Under the pieces are notes generated by a model that did no database searches, had not been told where the DNA came from, and worked only from the letters and a program-made list of their open reading frames with translations. From Borreliella mayonii (lineage in GTDB: Bacteria > Spirochaetota > Spirochaetia > Borreliales > Borreliaceae), in the NCBI RefSeq assembly GCF_001945665.1, contig NZ_CP015780.1, forward strand, positions 186,001 to 250,000: DNA of 64,000 nucleotides. The letters run 5' to 3'. How positions within the stretch are numbered: position 1 is the stretch's first letter; every line of letters begins with the position of its first letter. This document shows positions 55,117-64,000 of this stretch, in pieces. A program made the position numbers and the translations under genes.

Positions 55117-57123
55117 CTAATTAATAAAATATGCAAACTCCCCTCTTCCTGTCTGTTGATTTATATTTGCTTCAACAGATAAATTAAAATATTTATTGGG
55201 CTCTTGAGGGCCTGGATAATAATATTCTAGCAAATAAGTACCTGTTTTTTGCTCTAAAATTAAATCATAAACTTTGGATACTCCCTCATAGGATGAAAAA
55301 GGAATTATAGCACCACCTGTTTCATCAACTAAATATTGAAGCTTGCTATTAACAGGATCATTACCAAATAATATTAAGTAAAACCTTATATCATTATTTT
55401 TATAATAGCTTACTATTGTATCCAAAGAATACTTTTCAAAAGCTTTACGATTTAAAATACCACCACTAAAATAAACTACTGCTCTTCTTGAGCTTTTTGA
55501 CATAAGCCCAGAACCTGCTAATTTCAAACTAACGTCTGTTTTTACAGCATCTGTGCTATAAGGACCAAGAGAACTTGTGTTTCTAATACTATTTGTCAAG
55601 CTTTCAATATTATCTATAATAGGCACACTTGTTGCATTTATAAAACTAAAGTTTTTATTTTTTGACAACTCTATTAAAGCATTTAAACCTACGATTTGAT
55701 CTAAATCATAATTTTTCATATAAGAAGATTTATCAAAAACAACTGCTATATTAATGTCTTTTGAAGCATTTACATTATATGCTACCTTAGGATTGACAAT
55801 ATAATAATTTTCATTTGAAATTGAAAAATTTTCACTTTTAAGCCCAACAACTGGTAATCCGCTTTTACTGCTAACATTAAGCTCAACATAAATTTTAGGC
55901 CCTCCAAGCCTAACTATTCTTCTAACATCAACATTTAAACTATCATAAAGACTTGAATCACTCTTGTAAACTGAAACCTTAGCATTATTAAAATCTGAGA
56001 CAATCATCTGATTATTGGCATCCAAAATAGATGAAGAAATTTTAGAATTTATTTTATCTGCTTTTAAAATTTTTGTAATTGTCTTTTTAGCAATATTATA
56101 TTTATAAACACCATCTTTTGAAGATATTATAACATTGCTGCCAATAGAATCACTACTAAGCCCCTCTATTCCTTCAATGGAAGTAAAAACTGAATACAAA
56201 TGATTACCACTGGTATCAAAAACTTCAATGGTATTTCTCAGAGAATCTGCAACATAAATGTTTTCATTTAAATAAGTAACGCCCGTAGGACCTAAAAGCC
56301 CCTTATAACCTGAAGTCCTAGAGCCAAAATGCAAAATAAAATCACCTTCAAGTCCAAATTTACTCACTCTTTTATTTCCCCACTCGCTTACATAAATATA
56401 GTTCCTCTTATCAATGGCCATATATTGAGGAGCTAGCAATTCGCCATCTTTTGTACCTTTTTTTCCAATAGATCTCCTTTTAACTCCAAGAACTTTATCA
56501 TAAACACCAATTTCATCGCTTGAATAAAGAGTCACATAAAGTAAATCATTAGCTTCAATAACATCATAAGGCGATTTTAAGTAGTTAAATCCATCTTTAA
56601 CTAAAGCATTAACATTATTATTAACATCAAAATACAATATTTCATTACCTAAAAAATTAGCAGCATAATATCCGCCGTATTTATCAGCCCGCAAAGATGT
56701 AATCTGATACCCATGTGGCCTTTTATAAATAGAATTATCAAGAGAAGCAACTTTTACAAGTCTTTTAAAATTAAGTTCATAATTTGAAAAAATGCCTCTC
56801 CTTTGCTCAATAGTAGAAATCAAATGTCTAAGATAGGGAACCTTATAACCTTGATCTTTCAAATTTCTCCACTCCATTAAAGCTTCTTCAACATAACCCA
56901 GTCTATAATAAACATTACCAGTCCAAAAATGATAATCAAGATTATTAGGATCAAAGCTTAAAATTTTTTTAAAAGATAAAAGAGCATCATCATAAATTCC
57001 ATTATTATAAGAATTAAGAGCCCATTTAAACTCTTCTTGAGCATCTTTATTAGTAACTATTCCTTGGGCATGTAAACTAAAAATATTTAAAAAAAACAAA
57101 CCAATAAAACCAAAAACTAACAT
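55117..57123 (-). CDS. Exported TPR-NHL-vWA protein of unknown function
   Basis: 668 residues. A signal peptide (residues 1-20, ending HAQG) is followed by a short TPR region (about 28-110: ALNSYNNGIYDDALLSFKK, GNVYYRLGYVEEALMEW), an NHL/beta-propeller region (about 130-390, e.g. GPTGVTYLNENIYVADS and IDKRNYIYVSEWGNKRV) and a von Willebrand A-like domain (about 455-640). The MIDAS motif reads DKSSYM (from D464), not DxSxS, so metal binding is doubtful. The order suggests a periplasmic adhesion or interaction scaffold. In B31 this position is, as I recall, BB0236. It is divergent from lnt, 148 bp away. Confidence 0.78.
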   Translation of the reverse strand: MLVFGFIGLFFLNIFSLHAQGIVTNKDAQEEFKWALNSYNNGIYDDALLSFKKILSFDPNNLDYHFWTGNVYYRLGYVEEALMEWRNLKDQGYKVPYLRHLISTIEQRRGIFSNYELNFKRLVKVASLDNSIYKRPHGYQITSLRADKYGGYYAANFLGNEILYFDVNNNVNALVKDGFNYLKSPYDVIEANDLLYVTLYSSDEIGVYDKVLGVKRRSIGKKGTKDGELLAPQYMAIDKRNYIYVSEWGNKRVSKFGLEGDFILHFGSRTSGYKGLLGPTGVTYLNENIYVADSLRNTIEVFDTSGNHLYSVFTSIEGIEGLSSDSIGSNVIISSKDGVYKYNIAKKTITKILKADKINSKISSSILDANNQMIVSDFNNAKVSVYKSDSSLYDSLNVDVRRIVRLGGPKIYVELNVSSKSGLPVVGLKSENFSISNENYYIVNPKVAYNVNASKDINIAVVFDKSSYMKNYDLDQIVGLNALIELSKNKNFSFINATSVPIIDNIESLTNSIRNTSSLGPYSTDAVKTDVSLKLAGSGLMSKSSRRAVVYFSGGILNRKAFEKYSLDTIVSYYKNNDIRFYLILFGNDPVNSKLQYLVDETGGAIIPFSSYEGVSKVYDLILEQKTGTYLLEYYYPGPQEPNKYFNLSVEANINQQTGRGEFAYFIN

Positions 57124-57271
57124 AATCCTCTTTACTCTTTAAAGACCTATTATAAGCATAAATTTTCCAAAAAATAATACAAAAAAATTAATGCTATCAT
57201 ATAAAATTATTAATGATAATGTTAAATATATTACACCATTATGTTACTAATAATAGTAAAAAAGAGGAAAA

Positions 57272-59559
<2,288 letters not shown>

Positions 59560-59611
59560 TTAACACTCAACCTTAAAATAAAACAAAAGAATGTCAATCT
59601 ACTATAAATAA

Positions 59612-60214
59612 TTATAATACAAGTTTATCTCTAATTAAAGAAATCACTTTATTCTTATCTTCTTCGCTAAAAATATTTATATTATCGTAAGAAAATTTTA
59701 TTTTTGACGATAAGTTATATTCATCATACCACTTTAAATATTTTCTATTAAGACCCTCAAGATAATCTCTAGGAATATTCATCTCAAAGCTTCTATTTCT
59801 ATTTTTAATTCTGCGCTCAACCTCATCAATACTGCAATCAAGATAAACAAGCAAACTTGGTCGCTGAGAATGTTCAAGCATATTATCAAGAAGTTCAATA
59901 TATATTTTATACTCCTCATCAGAGATATGCCCATCACAATTTAAAAGAGATGCAAACACACAATCACCATAAATAGATCTGTCTAGTATGCCCCCTTTTG
60001 TTCTAAATACACCTTTTATTAACTTAAACCTCTCATTAAGAAAATTAATTTGAACTGGGAATGCCCATCTGGATTTATCCTTATAAAATTTATCTAATAC
60101 AGCCAAAGTAAAATCATTATTCAGTTCACTGTAAAAAGGAACTTCCAACTCCTTTGATAAAATATTTCCAAGAGTAGTTTTTCCTACCCCAATTAAACCT
60201 TCTATTACAATCAC
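59612..60214 (-). CDS. Deoxynucleoside kinase (deoxyadenosine/deoxyguanosine kinase family)
   Basis: 200 residues from the GTG at 60214. GGAGG at 60223-60227 lies 8 nt upstream of it, so the longer frame starting at the TTG at 60229, which contains that ribosome site, is unlikely; a TTG at 60217 is a close alternative. The P-loop is EGLIGVGKTTLG, then DRSIYGD (DRS motif), and the lid reads RRIKNRNRSFEM. Such kinases salvage deoxynucleosides, which matters because Borrelia lacks de novo purine and pyrimidine synthesis. It lies upstream of the 59547 gene on the minus strand. Confidence 0.88.
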   Translation of the reverse strand: MIVIEGLIGVGKTTLGNILSKELEVPFYSELNNDFTLAVLDKFYKDKSRWAFPVQINFLNERFKLIKGVFRTKGGILDRSIYGDCVFASLLNCDGHISDEEYKIYIELLDNMLEHSQRPSLLVYLDCSIDEVERRIKNRNRSFEMNIPRDYLEGLNRKYLKWYDEYNLSSKIKFSYDNINIFSEEDKNKVISLIRDKLVL

Positions 60215-60391
60215 CAAGTCTACCTCCAAAAATAACTTAAATAAATTTACATATAAGCTAAAAAAGAATTGCTAAAACATAAAACTTAATTAATCAAAAA
60301 TCTAATGTAAAAATTTTAATATAAAATAAAAAATCCTTAAACAAATCTTAGAAAAGAAATCAATAATTTATAAATTAAAATTCTTAAATTA

Positions 60392-60420
60392 TTGACATTA
60401 ATCTTATTTAAAAATAAGAT
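60392..60420 (+). promoter_or_regulatory. glpFKD promoter with operator-like inverted repeat
   Basis: TTGACA (60392-60397, perfect -35) and TAAGAT (60415-60420, -10) are 17 bp apart. Between 60401 and 60420 lies a perfect inverted repeat, ATCTTATTT-AA-AAATAAGAT, whose right arm covers the -10. A protein bound there would block RNA polymerase. Confidence 0.7.
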
Positions 60421-60442
60421 ATTAAATATAATTTAAATAAAG

Positions 60443-60477
60443 CTTTTATTAAAAATATTAATTATTTTCAATAAAAG
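60443..60477 (+). promoter_or_regulatory. Long hairpin at the start of the glpF leader
   Basis: CTTTTATT (60443-60450) pairs with AATAAAAG (60470-60477), and AAAATA (60452-60457) with TATTTT (60463-60468), closing on a TTAAT loop; only A51-C69 is unpaired. So 14 of 15 positions pair. It begins about 16 nt after the predicted RNA start and is about 130 nt from the ribosome site. No U-run follows, so it is more likely a regulatory or stability structure than a terminator. Confidence 0.5.
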
Positions 60478-60610
60478 AGATAAATTCTACCAAGCTTGCA
60501 AAAAACACAATAAAATTTAATTAAAAAATTTAATATATTCGGATTAAAAAATCAAAAATTAAAACTTTTTAATAAAAATAAAATTATTATAAAAATAAGG
60601 AGATATAATT

Positions 60611-61375
60611 ATGAATTATACAAAATTCCAAGAATTTATATCGGAATTTTTGGGAACATTCATCCTATTAGCTTTAGGAACTGGATCTGTTGCAATGACA
60701 GTATTATTTCCCTCAAGCCCTGAAATACCAGGAGAAATAATAAAAGGGGGATATACCAATATAGTATTTGGATGGGGATTAGGGGTAACGTTTGGTATTT
60801 ATACAGCAGCAAGAATTAGTGGAGCACACCTAAACCCAGCTGTTAGCATAGGATTAGCAAGTATTGGAAAATTTCCCGTTTCAAAACTTTTACATTACAT
60901 TGTAGCGCAAATATTAGGAGCATTTACAGGCGCATTAATGACGCTTGTCGTATTTTATCCTAAATGGATAGAAATGGATCCTAGCCTAGAAAATACTCAA
61001 GGAATAATGGCAACTTTCCCCGCTATTCCTGGCTTTTTGCCTGGGTTTATTGATCAAATTTTTGGAACTTTTTTGCTAATGTTTTTAATTTCCGCTGTTG
61101 GAGATTTTACAAAAAAACACAGTGATAATCCATTTATTCCATTCATTATAGGAGCAGTGGTTTTATCAATAGGAATAAGTTTTGGGGGAATGAACGGCTA
61201 TGCTATTAATCCTGCAAGGGATTTAGGGCCAAGAATTTTACTCTTACTTACTGGATTTAAAAATCATGGATTTAACAACCTAAGTATATTTATTGTACCA
61301 ATAATTGGCCCAATAATTGGAGCAATTTTGGGAGCTACAATTTACGAATTTACACTAAAAAATAACAAAGACTAA
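60611..61375 (+). CDS. glpF: Glycerol facilitator GlpF (aquaglyceroporin)
   Basis: 254 residues, six membrane helices. Both asparagine-proline-alanine boxes are present (SGAHLNPAVSIGLAS and MNGYAINPARDLGPR), and the second continues as NPARD, the aquaglyceroporin signature, where the aspartate marks glycerol rather than pure water channels. It admits glycerol, a key carbon source in the tick. AAGGAG precedes the ATG by about 8 nt. It is followed by glpK after 42 bp and so by the operon, with a long structured leader upstream. Confidence 0.96.
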   Translation: MNYTKFQEFISEFLGTFILLALGTGSVAMTVLFPSSPEIPGEIIKGGYTNIVFGWGLGVTFGIYTAARISGAHLNPAVSIGLASIGKFPVSKLLHYIVAQILGAFTGALMTLVVFYPKWIEMDPSLENTQGIMATFPAIPGFLPGFIDQIFGTFLLMFLISAVGDFTKKHSDNPFIPFIIGAVVLSIGISFGGMNGYAINPARDLGPRILLLLTGFKNHGFNNLSIFIVPIIGPIIGAILGATIYEFTLKNNKD

Positions 61376-61417
61376 AAGAAAAGATATTTATTTTTATTAA
61401 AGGAAAAGGGAAAAATT

Positions 61418-62923
61418 ATGAAATACATTTTATCTATTGATCAAGGTACTACTAGCTCAAGAGCAATGGTATTTGATAAACATGCAAACATAAAAGGGCT
61501 TGCTCAAAAAGAATTTACTCAAATTTACCCACAACCAAGTTGGGTGGAACATGATCCTACCGAAATATGGGGATCACAACTTGGAGTTATAACAGAAGCT
61601 ATGGCAAATTCAAGAATTTTACCAAATGAAGTTGATGCTATTGGAATAACTAATCAAAGAGAAACTACAGTTATATGGGAAAAAAATACAGGAAAGCCCA
61701 TCTATAATGCAATAGTATGGCAAGACAGAAGAACTGCAAAAATTTGTGACCAATTAAAAAAAGAAGGAAAAGATAAAATTATTTTGGAAAAAACAGGCTT
61801 GGTGATAGATTCTTATTTTAGTGGAACAAAAATAATGTGGATCTTGGATAATGTAGAAGGAGCTAGAAAAAAAGCTGAAAATGGCGAATTGTGCTTTGGA
61901 ACAATAGATACATGGCTATTGTGGAATCTGACTCAAAAAAAAGTACATGCAACTGATTATTCTAATGCTTCAAGAACATTATTATTAAACATTAAAACAT
62001 TAGAATGGGACGATGAGCTTTTAAGCATATTAAATATTCCAAAAACAATTTTACCTGAACTTAAAGAAAGTTCCACAATATATGGCAAAACAGACAAAGC
62101 GCTATTTGGAGCAGAAATTCCTATTGCAGGAATTGCTGGAGATCAATTTGCAGCAACATTTGGACAGGCTTGCCTTAAAAAAGGTATGGCTAAAAACACT
62201 TATGGAACTGGTTGCTTTTTAACAGTAAATATAGGTAAAGAACCAATTATTAGCAATGACAAACTTTTAACTTCAATTGCATGGGGAAGAAAAAAATCTG
62301 TAACTTATGTTCTTGAAGGAAGTGTTTTTATTGGTGGAGCCGTAATCCAGTGGCTAAGAGACGGTCTTGAATTTTTCAGAAAAAGCTCAGATGCAGAAAC
62401 ATTGGCAAGCTCTGTCTCAGATAATGGCGGAATTTATTTTGTTCCAGCATTTGTTGGGCTTGGCGCACCTCATTGGGATTCTTATGCAAGAGGAACAATC
62501 ATCGGAATAACAAGAGGATCAACAAAAGCTCACATTACAAGATCTGCTCTTGAAAGCATCGCATTTCAAAGTTTTGATATACTAAATACCATGAAAAAAT
62601 CCGTTCCCAACTTTGAAATTCAAGAATTAAGAGTAGACGGAGGAGCAAGTCAAAATAATCTATTAATGCAATTTCAAGCTGATCTTTTAGAATGCAGAGT
62701 TGTAAGACCAAAAATAACAGAAACAACCGCTCTTGGAGCAGCTTATCTAGCGGGGCTTGCAACAGGTTATTGGCAAAGCGCTGAAGAAATCGTAAGCCTT
62801 TGGCAAGTAGATAAGATATTTACACCTTCAATGCCAAAAAATCAAAAAGAAAGGCTTCTTGAGAATTGGAACAGGGCAATTGAAAGATCAAAATCCTGGA
62901 TACAGAATTCTAATAATCTATAA
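61418..62923 (+). CDS. glpK: Glycerol kinase GlpK
   Basis: 501 residues, FGGY kinase: N-terminal [15 protein letters not shown], glycerol-binding segment [40 protein letters not shown] and C-terminal [20 protein letters not shown]. It traps glycerol as glycerol-3-phosphate, which feeds glycolysis (via GlpD) or lipid synthesis. AAGGAAAAGGG is directly before the ATG. Lengths and motifs are normal. A 415-bp gap with one small ORF follows, before glpD. Confidence 0.96.
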   Translation: MKYILSIDQGTTSSRAMVFDKHANIKGLAQKEFTQIYPQPSWVEHDPTEIWGSQLGVITEAMANSRILPNEVDAIGITNQRETTVIWEKNTGKPIYNAIVWQDRRTAKICDQLKKEGKDKIILEKTGLVIDSYFSGTKIMWILDNVEGARKKAENGELCFGTIDTWLLWNLTQKKVHATDYSNASRTLLLNIKTLEWDDELLSILNIPKTILPELKESSTIYGKTDKALFGAEIPIAGIAGDQFAATFGQACLKKGMAKNTYGTGCFLTVNIGKEPIISNDKLLTSIAWGRKKSVTYVLEGSVFIGGAVIQWLRDGLEFFRKSSDAETLASSVSDNGGIYFVPAFVGLGAPHWDSYARGTIIGITRGSTKAHITRSALESIAFQSFDILNTMKKSVPNFEIQELRVDGGASQNNLLMQFQADLLECRVVRPKITETTALGAAYLAGLATGYWQSAEEIVSLWQVDKIFTPSMPKNQKERLLENWNRAIERSKSWIQNSNNL

Positions 62924-63338
62924 AAGTTAAAAATAGGGCTTTAAAGATTATAACAATAATATGCCGGTAGCAAAATTATGCACAATTTATTTAATTTTTT
63001 AAAAATAAAACAACATATAATAAAAATGTTTAGCAAGCAAATAAATCAATTATACAAACAGCTCTTAATTTTTTTCATCTTATCTATTGATATTGTACAT
63101 GTATTCAAGAAATAAGCTGTCTAAAATTTACAAAAAGGTGTAATTATTGGAGCAATAAAAAAATGGTTAATAATATATTAAATCTAAAGAAAAATCACAA
63201 AAAATTGAAAAATTTACCAGCGAAATTGGTCTATAGTACTAATTAAAATTAAAACAAATGGACTTTTCGAATTTTTTAAATCTAGTATTTAGCTAAAAAG
63301 AAAAGAAATCAACTAAAATGGAGGAATATTTAAATTTC
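62924..63338. other. 415-bp gap between glpK and glpD
   Basis: Most of this gap is AT-rich, with a possible 45-codon ORF at 62978-63115 (listed separately). I see no hairpin with a U-run ending glpK. The stretch CTATAGTACTAATT near 63231-63244 contains a TATAGT that could serve as a -10, without a clear -35. Whether glpD is transcribed with glpFK or also from its own promoter is not decided by the sequence. Confidence 0.35.
62978..63115 (+). CDS. Small ORF of uncertain reality between glpK and glpD
   Basis: Forty-five codons, ATG to TAA, encoding a basic start (LFNFLKIKQHIIKMFSKQIN) and a hydrophobic tail (LLIFFILSIDIVHVF). It could be a tiny membrane peptide, but no ribosome site precedes it and Lys/Ile/Phe-rich codons arise by chance in such AT-rich DNA. 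The B31 locus I recall as BB0242 is at this position. Conservation of its frame in other strains would be the test. Confidence 0.25.
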   Translation: MHNLFNFLKIKQHIIKMFSKQINQLYKQLLIFFILSIDIVHVFKK

Positions 63339-64000
63339 ATGAATAATAACAAAGAAACAAAATTAAAAGATCTTGAAAATCAAGAATTTGATCTTATAAT
63401 AATTGGAGGAGGCGCAACAGGTCTTGGCATTGCAGTAGACGCAATCACAAGGGGATATAAAACAATACTTATAGAAAAATTTGATTATGCAAAAGGAACT
63501 TCCTCTAGATCAAGCAAATTAATTCACGGCGGAGTAAGATATTTAGCCCAATGGAATATTTCTTTAGTTAAAGAAGCTTTACAGGAAAAAGCCATTCTTG
63601 AAAAAAATGCACCTCATTTAATTAACGAGTGTGCGCTTATCACTCCTATTTATAATATTTTAGAAATACCTTATTATTATTTTGGATTAGTTTACTATCA
63701 CAATCTTATGGGCAAAGAAAAAACTGCCAAATATAAAACTAAATTACTATCCAAAACATCTACCATCGAAAAAGCTCCTAATATTAAAACAGAAGGTCTT
63801 AAATGCTCTGTTCTATATTACGACGATTCATTTGATGATGCTAGAATGGCAATAACATTACTAAGAACTTTTACCGAAAAAGGAGGTATTGCACTTAACT
63901 ATACAGAACTTAAAAAATTCAACAAAGAAAACGGAAAACTTTCAGGAGCTCTCATACAAAATAAATTTTCAAAAGAACAAATTTCATTAAAAAGCAAATG
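63339..64000 (+). CDS. glpD: Glycerol-3-phosphate dehydrogenase GlpD, N-terminal part
   Basis: The frame is open to the end of the window (about 220 residues shown). The FAD-binding start DLIIIGGGATGLGIAVDA is at about residues 18-35, followed by KGTSSRSSKLIHGGVRYLA, typical of GlpD/GlpA. It oxidises glycerol-3-phosphate to dihydroxyacetone phosphate. The start is ambiguous: ATG at 63339 is 14 nt from the GGAGG at 63320-63324; an in-frame ATG at 63318 would add seven residues (MEEYLNF) but has no ribosome site upstream. The rest of the gene lies outside the window. Confidence 0.93.
   Translation, partial: MNNNKETKLKDLENQEFDLIIIGGGATGLGIAVDAITRGYKTILIEKFDYAKGTSSRSSKLIHGGVRYLAQWNISLVKEALQEKAILEKNAPHLINECALITPIYNILEIPYYYFGLVYYHNLMGKEKTAKYKTKLLSKTSTIEKAPNIKTEGLKCSVLYYDDSFDDARMAITLLRTFTEKGGIALNYTELKKFNKENGKLSGALIQNKFSKEQISLKSK

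Larger units (their letters stand above)
60215..60610. promoter_or_regulatory. glpF control region (396 bp, divergent from the deoxynucleoside kinase)
   Basis: No ORF is visible. It holds the glpFKD promoter at 60392-60420, the inverted repeat at 60401-60420 and the leader hairpin at 60443-60477 (listed separately), and AAGGAG about 9 nt before the glpF ATG. A start about 7 bp after the -10, near 60427, implies a 5' leader of about 180 nt, in line with my recollection that B. burgdorferi glp has a long leader bound by PlzA and SpoVG. Between the hairpin and the ATG are AT tracts without obvious structure. Confidence 0.55.

Noticed and set aside
60229..60229. TTG at 60229 as start of the deoxynucleoside kinase
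   Set aside because: The only good ribosome site, GGAGG, lies after it, and the next GTG/TTG codons are at the right distance.
63117..63260. A further small ORF in the glpK-glpD gap
   Set aside because: Only about 27 codons from its ATG, low complexity and no ribosome site.

Overview
The window is a stretch of Lyme disease spirochaete chromosome (genus Borrelia/Borreliella, B. burgdorferi sensu lato). The evidence is very AT-rich coding sequence, recognisable Borrelia-only genes (the Lmp1 surface protein with its 54-residue repeats, the Hbb histone-like protein, FliG1, short loosely conserved lipoprotein lipoboxes) and a gene order that matches, from memory, B. burgdorferi B31 from flgK (BB0181) to glpD (BB0243). 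It is a core-chromosome region: I see no insertion sequence, prophage, CRISPR array, integrase or plasmid-type gene family.

Layout. 1-2366 (+): end of the flagellar hook-junction operon flgK-flgL followed by the fliW-csrA post-transcriptional switch. 2350-5031 (-): tsaB-tsaE (t6A modification), a small unknown gene, and the infC-rpmI-rplT translation operon. 5236-6631 (+): a membrane protein and a lipoprotein of unknown function. 6686-8631 (-): a TPR protein and a TatD-like nuclease. 8965-15112 (+): prfA-prmC (release factor 1 and its methylase), the single stringent-response enzyme Rel, and a large unknown membrane protein. 15119-17732 (-): murE-ddl cell-wall genes. 17847-21671 (+): tRNA-Cys, a CorC/CNNM-type membrane protein, hflK-hflC, and two tandem tRNA-Phe genes. 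21700-33150 (+): a degenerate HD-GYP-like protein, gtaB, unknown genes, a TPR protein, lmp1, mutL and a coiled-coil protein, with rsmD on the minus strand. A CAU-anticodon tRNA follows. 33263-34472 (-): efp and a lipoprotein. 34639-38794 (+): pstSCAB phosphate import. 38797-43977 (-): a ZIP transporter, alaS, fliG1, pgl and two small exported-looking proteins. 44048-45055 (+) dus; 45045-46322 (-) serS; 46452-50084 (+) a lipoprotein and an M16 protease. 50123-57123 (-): a long run with a TPR/NHL/vWA protein, ychF, a membrane protein, rpsT, hbb, bactofilin, rho and rpmE. 57272-58837 (+) lnt; 58777-60214 (-) a deoxynucleoside kinase and an exported protein matching the virulence-associated BB0238. 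60611 to the end (+): glpF-glpK-glpD for glycerol uptake and use.

How it fits together. Much of the window is translation machinery and its modification (IF3, L20, L35, S20, L31, RF1 and PrmC, EF-P, AlaRS, SerRS, Dus, TsaB/TsaE, RsmD, YchF). The rest is envelope biology (MurE, Ddl, Lnt, several lipoproteins, Lmp1, bactofilin), motility control, and host/tick nutrient adaptation (pst, glp, Rel). The most interesting non-gene signals are a compact control region before glpF (a strong -35, a perfect inverted repeat ending at the -10, then a 35-nt hairpin in the leader), a perfect 22-bp palindrome between pstS and pstC, a 16-bp-stem hairpin between hflC and tRNA-Phe, and a terminator-like hairpin upstream of tRNA-Cys that no plus-strand gene explains. 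At protein level the leads are a PstS-like segment inside PstA, a three-fold double-TPR super-repeat, a catalytically dead-looking HD-GYP protein and an EF-P with arginine at its modification site. I did not find a convincing wholly new multi-gene system; all functional claims rest on reading motifs by eye.
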